A DNA stretch of 64,000 bases from Pachypanchax playfairii (lineage: Eukaryota; Chordata; Actinopteri; Cyprinodontiformes; Aplocheilidae). Below the pieces are notes generated by a model. That model made no database searches. It was given only the letters and a program-made list of their open reading frames with translations, and was not told the DNA's origin. The stretch is from positions 9,540,153-9,604,152 of the forward strand of contig SSNP01000002.1 in assembly GCA_006937955.1 (NCBI GenBank), written 5' to 3'. The stretch's first letter is position 1. Every line of letters begins with the position of its first letter. A program made the position numbers and the translations under genes. Below, one piece after another: positions 27,575 through 41,500 of the stretch.

Positions 27575-30500
27575 TGTGTGTGTGTGTGTTTCTGCATCCC
27601 CCCCATAAGCACCTGGAAGCTTTAACAGCTGTAACTTTTGAGGTCTTTTCTATCATCAAACAAGAGAACAAACACAGCACATGCCTTCCTTTATTTTAAA
27701 CCTCAAGAAAGACACGCAAGCCTCTTTTTCCTTTCATCAGTGAGCTCCCATTAGTAGCTGTCGAAGGTCTCTGTCAGCCAGTTCCATAGGCTGTATAAGA
27801 AACCAGTCTGGACAAGCAACTGAGGCCAGGATTACAATATAACCACAGGGTGCTGAAACAACCCTCTAAATCAGATCGAACAATAAATAGCCACATGCTG
27901 GGAATGTAGTTTCTTTGTATATGTTTAAAGCTTCTGTAGGCAGAAAAGCTGTTTGATTAACTCTGCCTTCGTATTAATGTCCCGATATTTCTCCAATGTC
28001 TCATGCAACAATATAGTATCAGAATAAAGTAGCCTACTTGTGTTATAGTATATTTAAATATTTCCACACATCACAATGGAAACGTTTATTCAAGGATTAA
28101 TTGCAATTCTAAACATTTTATTATTAGCTGAAATTTTGCACAGTGCTGTCTGTTTTTAAAGTGCCCTAAATTTGCTTTTAATCAGCATAGGCCTTTATCT
28201 ATAGTTGACTGATTATCATAATTAAACAAAGCCATTTAGTGAAGGGGAACAAATTGCTCTTCTCTCTGTAATTTACAGAAAGCATCAGTATTGTACACTG
28301 CAATTCTGAGGTATCAGTCAGCAGGAGAGATTGCTTTTCACTGCTGCAACAAAAGTAGGAGGAGCTACAAGAATAAATATTGCTAGGGCCAATACGAAGC
28401 ACACCTCCTCCTGCTGCCCCCCTCTCAGCTCTTTTGAATGGATTCACTCCTCTTCACTTCCCCTCTTTGGCTGGTGAAGCGTGTGTAGTGACACAGCGGC
28501 AAAAGAAGAAGAGACAGTGTTGGGACTGTGTGGACATGTCATAATTAACTCTGGAAGCCTGATCGAGTGGGTGAAAGGGATTGCCAATAATGAGGATCCA
28601 GTTTGGAGTTTTGTTTTTGCTGGCCCAGTGGGTGGCCTGCTCTGAAGCGTGGTTCTGGTACTGGACTGGTACTACTACACTGCCCCCAACAGTGGAACAG
28701 GAGGGGTCTGGTGATCCAGTAGGTAGTGGAGAGCAGCCATCTGAGACCAGTACAAGTGTTGGAGTAGAGATCATTGATGAAGGACTTGGAATCCAAAAGG
28801 CTGGACAGATTTGGAATGAGACCACTGAAGCTCCTGAACTGACCACTGCAGTTCCTTCAGTACAATCAACAATTCAATATGCAACAGAAAAGGACACTCC
28901 AGGGATTCCTTCACACACGAGTGATTCTGGTAATGACACATCTTCAATACAGGGTGAGGGTTCTGGAGAATCTGACCATTTAAGTTTTAATGTTAAAGAA
29001 TCTGGGATTGGGTCTGAAAATGACTCCATATCTACCCATTTGTTTAACTCTGAATCAGTTTTTAGAAAGGAAACCGAGACAAGTTTGGGATCTGGACTTA
29101 AAAAAGAAGCAGTAATCCTCAATGATTATGGGGGTTTAGATAGTGGAAACAGTGCACACACTCAAAACAATGAGCAAAATCAAGAGACAACTCCTATCAG
29201 TGCAAATGAGGGACATAATCTTGAAAACACTAAATTATATAAAAGTCCTAATTCTACCATTAAAAGACACAAGGACCATAAAGACAACAGCAACAGTTAT
29301 TCCAACAAGAATGACGTAAAACTAAATTCTTATGAGAGCTCAGGGGATTTACTAGCTTTACTTTTAGACAACAGTTTTGCACAGACCACTACAGTTTCCC
29401 AAAGAGACCATCAACTACAAGGCACAGTGGTACCTGCTGGTACTAATGAAGACATTTCATTTACAGTGTTAGAGACTAGTCAAGCTCCAGTTCCCAACCA
29501 GAATTTTCTCACAACAGAACCACCAACTTCAGCTCATAAACTGTTTATCACTCAAACAAACACTAATTTACTACCCACAGAAATCCAACCTCCAAATCCC
29601 AACCAGATGTTAATTATGAGCCAAAAAGCTTTAACTGGTCAAGCTGTAAATCTTTTAGATGCTGCTCAACCATCAGCATTCACCCAGATAGCTTCAGGGA
29701 CTCAGACACAAACTGAAAACCACACAGAAGAAGCCAAAACAGAACTGGTCATTGAGTCATCCCAGTGCTTGTTGCTAGATACTCCTCTTCCTTTCTGCTC
29801 CTCCATGATGGGGGAAAGGTTTGCCATCCCCAATTACCTCAACCAGAGCAGTGTGAAGGATGTCCAAGTACTCCTGAATGAGTGGGAATGGCTGTTGAAG
29901 TCACATTGCCACCCTGATTTGGAGAGGTTTTTCTGCCTCCTCTTGGTACCAAAGTGTGGTTCTGCTGTGCCATCACCTGTGTTACCTTGCCAGAGTTTCT
30001 GCAAAGGGTTGCAAGACAGTTGCTGGACGCTTCTGGATGAGGGACGCCTCCCTGTGGAGTGCCACACTCTACCAGATGAGGAGGATGATGGGTATCAATG
30101 CGTATCAGTTAGTAACCATAAAGGTAACTACTGGTTCAAAAAGAATCTTATTTTACATTCATTTTGAACCAGTTTTGAAACTATCTACATGTTTTTAACA
30201 TATTACCCCGTCCCAAACCAGTTAATGGACATTTAAACTTGCCAGCACTGAGTTTGAGGTTTTAACAATGTGTTGATTCCCCCAAAACATTCCTTTATTT
30301 GTTTTGTTGACACGCGGGATGTTCCTGCTGCTGCCTAACCAGCATGATCCTAGACAGTTACTGTATTAACTTGTTGCATGAATGGATTCTTCTTTCTCTC
30401 CTGCATGTGACATTCATTATGTACATCATAATAAATATATCTAACTCAACTTCCACATGTTTTTTGCAAGTTATCATACAGACGTATTCTGATCTTTTGG

Positions 30501-33500
30501 ATTCTGTGTATTCTCTCGTCAATTCATGACCTAAAAAAGCAAGTATTGTTCAAGTATGTTGTGTGATTTAAACATTTTAAGCTGCCAAAAAGATGTCTGT
30601 AATTTGAAACCTATTTGTGTGTGTGTGTGTGTGTAGGGGGGTTATAGTGTAAGACTACTTATGTGTATGTGTTCATTCAGAAAAGAACAAATAAGGTTGC
30701 ATGGGAAGGAATTGTGTTTGCGTCAGTAGTTTTCAGTCAGATGCCAATTTATTCAGCTGGACTGACAGTTTAACAAGAGTGATTTATGAAGGTAAATCAA
30801 ACTGACACAGTTTTGTTTATGTTTAGAATAGTGAATGAAATGAATAGTAAAAATGTTCATCTGTGTTTAGAATCTGCCTAGATACAATAGGTATAATACC
30901 ATTAATATCTCAGTGTCAAGGACATATTCCTAAATACCAACGTGTTTATTGTGCAGTGAACATGTGCAACACATGTTCATGTTGATCAAACAAACCATGG
31001 AAAGACTGACTCAGTTGTTTAGTCCTGTTTGTTGATTCATGTGAAAGCATCATGTTTCCTTCAGTTTGTGTGGGACAAATTATTCTTTACTTTATAACCC
31101 ACTTGTTTTTGATGGTTGTGCTCATTGCTGGACACACTTTGAGCTAATTTCACTTGGAGTTGAAGATTGTCTTTTCACAGTGAGGCTACCTTCCAGACAC
31201 CTTGTTTCATTGACAGATGTAAGTGGACATCATGTTGCTGGCTCCATGTCTGAGTGAAAATGTTGTCCAGGACATTTAGCTGGTTTGATGAAAGAATCTG
31301 GAATAAATAGGACTTGAAAAGGGTTAGTGTTATTTGCAAATTATATAAAAAATAACAACAACAACTCAGATTTGGAAACATCAAGTTAGAATTTAGATGG
31401 TTTCCAGATGAAATTGTATGAGTTTTTAGTTGCTGTGTTGGTATTGTGTCTGACTGAGAAAGATCTGAAAAATGTGCTAACACTTTATCTGCTAAGTGTT
31501 CTAGACACAACAGACATGACCCTTCAGATAAATCTTCCTTGTGTTGAAAGAAACAATCACGTCACCATCTTTGAACCCTGAGGACAGTTTTTATAGATGC
31601 TCCAGAAGCCAGTTCAACACCAAGCTGCTCATAAAACTTGCCTTGGGGTATAACTGCAGTGCTTTTAGTCCCTTTAAATCAATCATAAATCCTCTGCAGT
31701 CGAGGCTGTCTTTTATCACTTATATCTGTTAAATCTGATGAAAAATGCGACTGTGTTTTCGAGTCATGACACTGTCTAGAAGGTATATTTACCCTCAAAA
31801 TTCACAGGTTAAACTGATAAACGGAGTTCTTCTTCTCAGCCCCTGAACTACATACGGTATGTGTGAAGAAGCATCTCACCTGCAGTCATTGGTCAATTTT
31901 TAAAAGTGTAAAATAGGTTGGTGCACTTTGACCTTGGTTTAAATAGAAGTGCAAATAAAAGACAAAGATAATGTCTCACAGAACTCTGTGAATGTTTGTC
32001 TTATAAACAACAAAGGGGAAAATATGAAATTTCCTGATTATTAATCTTCACCTCCTTCCAGTCCTTTGACCTTACACCTTGACCCTTTTTGTATGATGTG
32101 TCAAGGAAGCCTCAGACACTTTTTATTACCTACCTACCTTCTACTTTGGGCAACATACAGCCCCACGTCTACATCATTTAGCTGTCATGCAAGAATGTTT
32201 GCTTTATCTATGAGAAGGTATTTTGGATGAATTTCAACAAAACACACAGCATGGGACTAAATAGACACTCAAATTTCTTGAATATAACCTAAAGAGGTGT
32301 ATAGATGGTTGTCCCATCACTGAGCAACACATGGATCATGATCTTCTCACTGTTGGAGGCAGGATTGTTCAGGCTCAATACATCTTTAATTGATGTTTTT
32401 TTCATGGTTGCAGTCTTCTCTAAAAAGATGTGCACTCATATTAGAGATCTAGAAGGTCAACTACAGTTAGTTTTGGCTAGTAAAAGTATATATTATTAAT
32501 AAATAGTTTCTTTGAGCTCAAATTTAAAGGATTATTTTGTTTAATTGAAAATCATTTAAAAAGAAATACTTAATGTCTTTAAGTGTTGGTAACATAATGT
32601 CTACCAGGTCTAGGTTCTGAGTACTTTTGGTCTGATACTGGTTCTGAGATAAGTTTAAAGCTTGTTGTAATCCTTCATGGTGGAGCTCATCATGGAATAA
32701 TTTTGACTTGGAGCTTGTGAACGTTCCAATTACGTACTCAGCGTGGTACAACAGTTATGCTGCCAGAAACTTTTTGGTTTGTGCTTCACTTCAACAAAAT
32801 GAGAGGAGAAGCAAAACAGAAACCAGTGAGTGAGATGTTTGAGTAGAATAATGTGCCAGTTTCATGTTTTTTACTCGGGTTTGAAGGTATTTAAGAGATA
32901 CAATAAACCCATTTACACATGATTTCACAGTATCTTTGAGATTCAGAAGCTTTGCAAAATAATAATAAAAATATAATGGAATATTGTTTACTTAAATGTC
33001 CCTTTGAGCACTTCATGCTAAGATAATCTGCGGAGAAGCTTGAAGCACGTTTTGCTTAAGTTAGTGCAATTTAAGGCGAAATTTAAAAATTCATGTCTGT
33101 GTTTTACAGAATGGTGTTTGTGTTCAAAACTGAAATAGAAACAGATGCCTGTTTTTCATTTACATTATTTAGACAATGTTTTAAAATAATTCTAGTGGGG
33201 AATATTTGCAGAGAAACAATGTGCTGGTTTTTCTCACATACTCATATTATGTTGAAACTTCAGATATGTCCATGTACTAAAAGCTGCTCTGAACAAGGAC
33301 TAACACACAGTATTGGGCTGTGCAACAAATTGACTTACAATTAAAAATAATAAAAGTTTAATTATACATTTATCTGCATGTGATAACAAACATTTGCATC
33401 TCTTCATTATATGTGTCAGTTCAATGTGTCAGTGTGTTTTAGCTCTGCTGTGCATGTGTTTATGGACAGATACACTCGACAGATTGGAAAAGCGTATTTT

Positions 33501-35481
33501 ATCTCCTGTTCATAGGAATCAGACAGATTGTGTTTTTAAATAACAGTGTTCCAAATTTTCTTCTTTCGTGATTAATTCACAGTAACTACATGAGACAAAC
33601 TATCAATATGAAAAGGTTTTAAAGCATTTGAGCTGTTTAAAGGAGGTAGAGATATTATTTTTTAGTCAGATGGATAATTTAATGCCTCATTTTAACAGTG
33701 TTATTACATTGATGCAGTTGATATTTTGTATGGAAAGTTGTGTCTAAAGCTGTAGCTCTAAAAGATCCAACAGAGATTTGTGCAGTACTTTGGTTCCTTA
33801 TTTAGCGATCAGCAGTGAGAAACAGACTGTATCATCAGGCAAAGTGGAAGTTTTGGTAAAATTGATTGCAGCTATGTGACGTCTGAATGAAGCTGGAGGA
33901 ATGTTAATGACTAAAAGTCTCTGCATTTACTTTGTTTAACATCTCACATCTGATAAAGAGTAATTTTCAGATTTAAAAGCACGAGCATCATCGCTGTCAT
34001 ATCCATGTTTTCTGTGTGAACTTTGACACTTTGGGTTAAACTACTGAGCAGTTTCAGAGTAAAAGCAGAGATCATCGCCTCTGTCTGACCTTTTCAAAGA
34101 CCTCAAAGGATGTTTGAAATGTTGAGAGAGTAAACTCGGTTAAAAACCACATGACTGTCCAGATGTTTCAAAGTTTTCCTGTGGATTATGTAGGATGATG
34201 TGTGTACACAGTGTCACGCTGTAGACAGCTTCATCAACAGGTTGTCCTAAACTGTGGTAGCTACTTCGTCCTGGAATGTGAAGAAAAGACAAAGAGCTGG
34301 TTTCCTGGTCTGTGATCGGTTGGCTTGACAAGACAAACTAGCACCATAAACCCACCACCACTCCATTCATCAACAGCTCTTTTTTTGTGCTTAACTGACC
34401 TTGAAGCTGTCAGTGTTTAACAAAAAGGCCTTTTGGAGACCCTGAACTGAGAATGTACTCAAAATGCTAATGATGAAACCTTTGTGAAGCCAACTTTTTG
34501 ATCTCTGAGGGGGAATGACTGGCTGCTTTTGCTGCCTGCTCAGGCTCATTGAACCCGATTCAGTAAAAATATTATTGAGTAAACTCAAAACGGGTCAAAT
34601 GTTTTGGTCTTTATTAGCCTCCACATTTGAAATTGTCTAATTATGGTTTCAAAATGGCATCTGGAAAATTACACTGACATGAATTTTGTTGTAAAAAGAG
34701 ACTGATCACCATCTATTCCACATAGATATTTCTTCTCTATTGTAACTAATAAATATCTCTCTAAATATATGTCTGGAGTGCACATCTGGTTGATGTGAAT
34801 GACGAATATGGGAGATGCTTTACTTAATGACAGGTTTAAATAGTTTCTCAAAGGATGTGCATGTATAAATGACCATTTGGCAAAAGTATTCAAATTACAC
34901 ATCTGAATTATTGAAATGAAGCAATGTTTTCTCACTAGTTTTAGTGCCATATGAAGGATAATTTAATAAATAAATGCTTTACTTTTCCTAATGCTGCATT
35001 TCAGAGTTGAATCACTTTAAGGTTTTACTGTTTTGAAATGACTGAAAACATACAAGGATGCCAGGTTCAAACATGTGAGCACAGGCCCATCAGACGACCT
35101 CACCAGGTCTGCAGATCTGAGTTCATACGAGTAAACATCTGCTTGGCTTGGTGCAAATGACTGTTTATTGTTTTCATCATCATTCCTGAAGCAGTCGAGG
35201 TTACCTAAGGTGCTGAATCGGGTTTTGCTCACTTAAAAGGGTCTTTGTGTAATTTAGATTTGTAGAAGTTTGATTACGTGAAGTTAGATTTATTACATTA
35301 CATGAGTATGAAACATGGACACATGCAAAGATATGATGAAAATGTATTTTTCTACTTTAGCTCTTCAAAAGTGAAAACATGGTGTCCCGTTAATGAGTGC
35401 CGTCATGTTCGGTTTTATAAGCTAGTCTGCACTGCGCACTGGGGTTAAACATCTCTCCTACTCACCCATCCATCCATCCAT

Positions 35482-35517
<36 letters not shown>

Positions 35518-35561
35518 CCATCCATCCATCCATCCATCCATCCATCCATCCATCCATCCAT

Positions 35562-35597
<36 letters not shown>

Positions 35598-38500
35598 CCG
35601 TCCATCCGTCCATCCATCCATCCATCCATCCATCCATCCATCCATCCATCCATCCATCCATCCATCCATCCATCCATCCATCCATCCATCCATCCATCCT
35701 CTCACTGGGGTGTGGTGCCTAACTTCTGTGTACACTGGGAAAGAGGCAGGCAGGTTCCACCCTGGACAGGTCGGCAGTCCATCATAGGTTCACAGTCTAT
35801 TAACTAATTAGAGCTAAACATATTAAAAATGAATAGCAGCATGTTAAGAAGGATGTAAATCACCATGAGTCAGGCAACAATTGAAAAAAATGTCTCTTTC
35901 ATTTATATGAAGGTGTAGGACTTAAAATGTGCACTGCAGCTGACAACTAGGGGGTTCTAAACTCTTAGCACATTATGTTCTGTATTTAGTTGCTATTTTT
36001 GTTTTTCAAGCTATATTTTGATTTATGGTTATATAAGTGGATCTGAAACAATACAATCTCAGAAACTGCTCTAACATAATTCATCTGTTACAGAATTATC
36101 TGCATAATAGGATTTCTTTTTATTGCTGTCTTGCAACAGCTTGACTGGCCTCTCTGTCTACTCAGACTCTAATAAAAGCATGTTTAGTCCTCAGATGGCT
36201 CACAGATGATCTGGGCTGGACATTATGGTTTTATAGCAGAAAGTAGAAACTGAAGTTCAGACAGTTGTTACATGTTACAGCTCCAGACAGACCCAACTGT
36301 CCACCCTGCTGATGTCCCGTAGTTACTGCTGTGGGGAGGCTTTGAACTGAGCATCAGACACACATATCTCAACAGGTGGTAAACCAAAGCAGTTCTTCAA
36401 AGCACCCAAAGTGCGTCACATTCTGTCCAAAAACAGTAATTTCAGTGATTTTTCTTTCAATAGAAGAAAACATTACTTTTGATCAAAGTGGAATGGTTTT
36501 GTTTTAAGACTAATAATAATGCTAGAAAAGTACATGTGATCTTTCTTTATCTTTTTTTTTAAACCAATATTTTGAATAACTTTCAACAATCGTGTGCTGA
36601 CCCGACAAGACTCACACAGCTGTTGGTCCTTGTGTATCCTCCAGCTGTGACATTTAACAGATGTCACGAGAGATAGAGACGTTTTTATTAGGTTTTATAA
36701 TCCTCTGGGATTCAACACACAGATATCCGTCTGTGGTGTTTGGTTAAAAATAAAGTTCTAAAATTAGAGAATAGCCTAATTTGTGTTCTTTCAACCAGAA
36801 CCGTTTCAAATATACACACATGTATTTCAACAATTAATCACAAAGACCCAAATTAGTGTATTATCTGCTAGACAGGAAGTGGAAGAAGTTTGGTGTTTTA
36901 TTTTGTTTTCTTTTTGCTCTGTGTGAGTTTCAGATTTCCTTGTTTTCAAAGTTCATAGTCAGGTTGGATTGGATTTTTTCCTCTATCAGGTTCCAAAATA
37001 TCTCTTTACCAAAGTTTTCAAAAACATTTAGTTGAAGTTGTTCTTTGATTCTTTCTTTAGATAAGAATAAGGAGTTGTTATGAGTATATATGAGTATGAG
37101 TAACACCACCTCCCATCCCGAGACTTGCAGCCCCTCGTCTAACTCAAACCCTCGCCATGTTGTCCTACTGTAACTTCTAACTTTCTATCTTCTCAGTCCA
37201 AACTCGGTTCTGACATCTTGTTTCTCTTTCCCAGAAGACAATGGAGTCTCACTTCTACAACTGATTGGGGATCCTCCAGATGGTATCCTGAAGGTTGATG
37301 GCACAGACAACAACCCTGGATATCTCTTTGGTTCAGACACCAACACGGGCCAACTGGCACTCGCCCACTTCCCAAAACAATTTTACAGGAACTTTGCCCT
37401 AATCTTTACTGTGAAACCCACCTCTAACAAAGGTGGCGTCCTCTTCTCCATCACAGATTCTTCTCAAGAGATCATGATTGTTAGTGTCAAACTGTCGCCA
37501 GTGTTGGAAGGCAACCAGTATGTCATTTTTTACTACACCAAACCTGGCATGACGCAGTCCAATGAGGCAGCCAGGTTCCTCATACCCTCCATAGTGGATT
37601 CCTGGAGCCGGTTTGCTATCGCTTTGAGTGATGGCAAGGTGATGTTCTACTTCAACTGTGAGATCGACCCTCAAAAGTTGCCTTTGAAGAGGCCTGTGGA
37701 TAAGGTGGAATTGGCGCATGGTGCTGGGGTCTTTGTTGGTCGAACTGGAGGGTCTCAACCTGACAACTTTGAGGTAAATATACAAGCTTTGACTGCTTTA
37801 AGGAGAAACTGTATTAATTATAAAGAAATTTCATAAATACCAATTGATAGGGTTAAATGCTACATTATGTGGGAATGTAAACCCTTCCATTCCCAAATTA
37901 CTGTTTTTTTTACAAGCAAAATAAACTTTTTTGAGATAGAACTCACACTGTGTGAACATTTGGCAAAGAACGTTTTAGTGTTTTGGTTTTCCAGTGCCAA
38001 GTATTTTAGTGAAACATTTAAGCTGCATGATTCTCATGTGATCCACTTAATTAAACAAGTTGACATCAAATCATAACATACGTGCATATCCCCCAGGAAT
38101 CCTACTGCAAGTAATTGAAAGACCTCACATTTATAATTAATGTCAGTCAGCTGACTTTTATAATTCTTAGCAACTGACCAAAACATCCAGTGACCTTGAA
38201 TGTTTGTTGTATCCAAAACTAGACAGCGTTAAATCTGTAATCGGCAGGTTTTCATGGATTCCTTACACGCGATCATTCTTGTGTTTTTATTGGCACACAA
38301 TTACACTCATTTCAATAGAAACACAAATGTTTATATGACTTGTAGTGCTTTTAGTTACTGTACAAAAATATATAATTTGGACTCATTTCAGAAGAAATTA
38401 CCTTTCCTTCTTTTTTTGTTTAAAAGATGCTATTAAGAGCATGTCCCTGTGATGCTTTTATAATAGATAATTCTATATAAACATTTTATTTGGGGTTTTT

Positions 38501-41500
38501 TTTGGCTTGAGACATCTGTAAAGCACTCATCCCTTATCGCCAGTTTCTCTGTAAGAAAAACTGTTTCTCAACTGAATATTTGAAAATGAACTTTACCCTT
38601 ATTTCTTCATCAAGGGGTAGTCTATGTGGTATTTTGGACCCTTGAATTGCCCTTAAAGCTTCCACACTCTTAAATTAAATTACCTTATTAAAATCATCTA
38701 AATATTTTTATCATTTAATCATAAAATCTACATTCCATTCAAAACTGTGCGACTGTTTGATCCCTCTCATGAGGGGAAGCCTTAAGATTTAGGGTCTTAA
38801 ACACTATAAAAGGAGAACTATGATCAGTTAAATGTTAGACAGCAAAGGCCTGTGCAACATGAATACAGCCATTAAAATTGTGCAGGGAGAATAGGTTAAA
38901 ATGTCAAAGAGCCCTTTATCTTTAAAGTTCTCCTAAAATTGCATTCTCTGTTTTAGCCATGACATAAATATGTCCTAAAGACTCGACTTCAAATAATGTA
39001 TAAAACAGAGATTCAAAGCTAATGGCTCTTTGATAGGAGATAGCATTCATGCTATCAGTGTGAATATCCTGTTTGGGAGCAAGTAACAGATTATGTGTTT
39101 GAGGCAGAGATACTGGAACTTCACAGAAAAAGGTTAGAACCAGAGACTTCAATGGCCCCAGTTATTTAGCAGTAAAGGGAAATTCCCTGGGAATATTAGA
39201 AAACCCTTAGCAACAAGTTCCCAGACAAACGGCCATATTTATATGTTGGTAGGAATTTTTTCTTGTGTGTGTGAGAACAAATGTTCTGACTTGATTATAT
39301 GTATCATCCAACATCAAAACCCCAAAGATGTGTTTTACAACAGGGTGTGATCAGTGAGCTGAGGGTGGTGGCGGACCCCAGTGTTGCTGAGAGGCACTGT
39401 GAGGAGGATGAAGATGACTCCGATATGGTGAGTTGCATCAAATTTCATTTTTGGAGATAACGGTCTACATGTGTATACTTGTGCAGAACAATACATGAAC
39501 AACACAGAGAATGGTTCTCTTTATGTAAAAATAAACATATACTTTATAACATGTGACTAAAAAAGGTATTTAATGATCTCAGACACTCTTTCATCCTTAT
39601 CTGACAAACATGAAGAAGTTTTTAAACATCAAAATCAACAAAATGGGGAGGTTTAGACTTTAATTTGTTTGTTTATCACAGCTCTTCAGCTTAATGGTCA
39701 AAAAATGTCCTAGACAACATTTTCTATTATCATTCTTATCTTTCTCATTCTCAAATGTCATTTATTAAACAAAAATTTCAGTCCGCAGAAACTGGGACTT
39801 TTTTTTCCAGAAAACAGGCATAAAACTGGAGGATTAAACGTTGCAGCAGGTGAAAAACACTTTATCTTGCTGGTCACACAAATATTTACAACTATGTTTT
39901 TATGGCTTTCTTATGATGTCGGGAATTTCATCAGCCCTTCCTGCAATGATTAGTTGGAAAGAGGCGTGTAAACATTGACATATAAAGACATGGTGTCTTA
40001 AAATAGATCTCTTGATTAAATTCTTATACATGCAGGTGTGATGGAGACAGTTTACTGTCCTAAACCGTCACGACTGATACGATTCAGTTTGGTATTTTGT
40101 CTCACTAACAGTAAGTCTGTAACTGGTAAAAGTTTTGGAGTTTTTCTGACCCTGTTCTGCGTGTGACCCTGTCCACACACTCAAAAACCCGCCGCTCTTC
40201 TCAATCAGAATGTCAGACATGATGACATCAGGACTCACAGCATCTTGATGAAAGTCTTCAGATGTTTTAAGGATTTGATGAGAAGGTTGTAGCTTTTTTA
40301 TTTCAGCCTATCTGTAAAGTTACTGACACACGAAGGGACCTAAAACTTAATAAAACGGATCTCAGACTCTGTGTTTACTGCTGAAGAATGACTTTTTAGA
40401 AATATCTGTAGTAACTTGCATTAAAAAATACTGTCACACAACCACAAAAACCAACAACTAAACCTCTGAGTTACTCTGTCACTTGAATTTTAATGTTTTG
40501 AACAAATAAAACAGGATGACCAAATATTTTTAAGCTCCACACGTTAACAATTTTGATTAAGGTGCAGAGACGTGACTTATAGACATAAATATTAACTGTG
40601 TGTTTGTCTCCTCAGGCTTCAGGGGAAGGAAGTGGCCATGAAGAAGAAACCAGAGTCCCAAATCATATCAAAGAGAGACACAGATACACGGTAAACAACA
40701 ACTTTACATTGTTTTTAATTCACTTCACAGATTCTGTCTTTTATCACGGCTGAATTCTTTCTCTCTGATAATGAAACTCTTACTTTCACTCTGAGTTTGC
40801 TGTAACAGTTTTAGATCATTGAGAAGAAATAAATTAAAACAAAATTGTTGCTGAACAGCTGAAAAACCCACAAACTTCACTGTCTTAGCTACATACTGTA
40901 AGTCTGAATCTTTATGTAATGGTGAACATTCATCCACGAAAGTAAATCCAAACTGTTGCACCGACGTCTGGAAATTGAGCTGCGTCTGTCTTCTACATTA
41001 AGGAATAAAAAGTTTTCTCTTTACATACTGGAAAGGAAATGACTTGGTGAGTCAGACCCACGTCCACAGTAAAAATAAAAAAGTTTTTTTCCACCTTGCT
41101 TGAAGTATTTTCAGTTTGATTAAATTATTTTTAAGAGTTTAGCAGCGTTTGTTAGTTTCAGTGTGCTGCATTCATGGCTCGGCTGTAAACTGCATGATGT
41201 TCATCGTTGTGTCACGTGCTTGCAAACGCATCACAATCTCTGGTAAACCTGGTAAATCACATCATCACTTGCAGAATTTCTCCCACTATGTTTAGCAGCG
41301 AGTTCTTTGAAACCGTCACTATCTTTTTCAGACTTTATCTCTCTTTGTGTCACCCCCTCACCCCCTCCCTCACCCCCTTTGTCATTCTGCTTTTTGTTCT
41401 TCTCACTTTCATAGACATTCCACAGACACCCACTTACATGCACTCTCCCACTGTGAAGGCCCCACAGCCTCTAACATGCACTACTTTACTCCGTGCCCAC

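Larger units (their letters stand above)
30124..37234 (+). other. Intron 3; microsatellites, no genes
   Basis: This is a 7.1-kb intron between the Frizzled exon and the TSPN exon. It holds a TG run (30616-30634), a 230-bp ATCC array with an adjoining dispersed repeat (35467-35800), and otherwise AT-rich sequence without supported coding potential. The open frames of MDGW repeats near 35450-35735 are translations of the array. Confidence 0.7.

Noticed and set aside
28581..28589. Upstream in-frame TTG as the start of exon 3
   Set aside because: The codon is TTG, not ATG. The first ATG (28590) gives a clean signal peptide, as expected for the long form.
28874..29122. Minus-strand frame within exon 3
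   Set aside because: It is a shadow of the real plus-strand exon 3 coding sequence.
35445..35735. Minus-strand open frames of repeated MDGW
   Set aside because: They are translations of the ATCC tetranucleotide array in three frames; no start context, no non-repeat domain.
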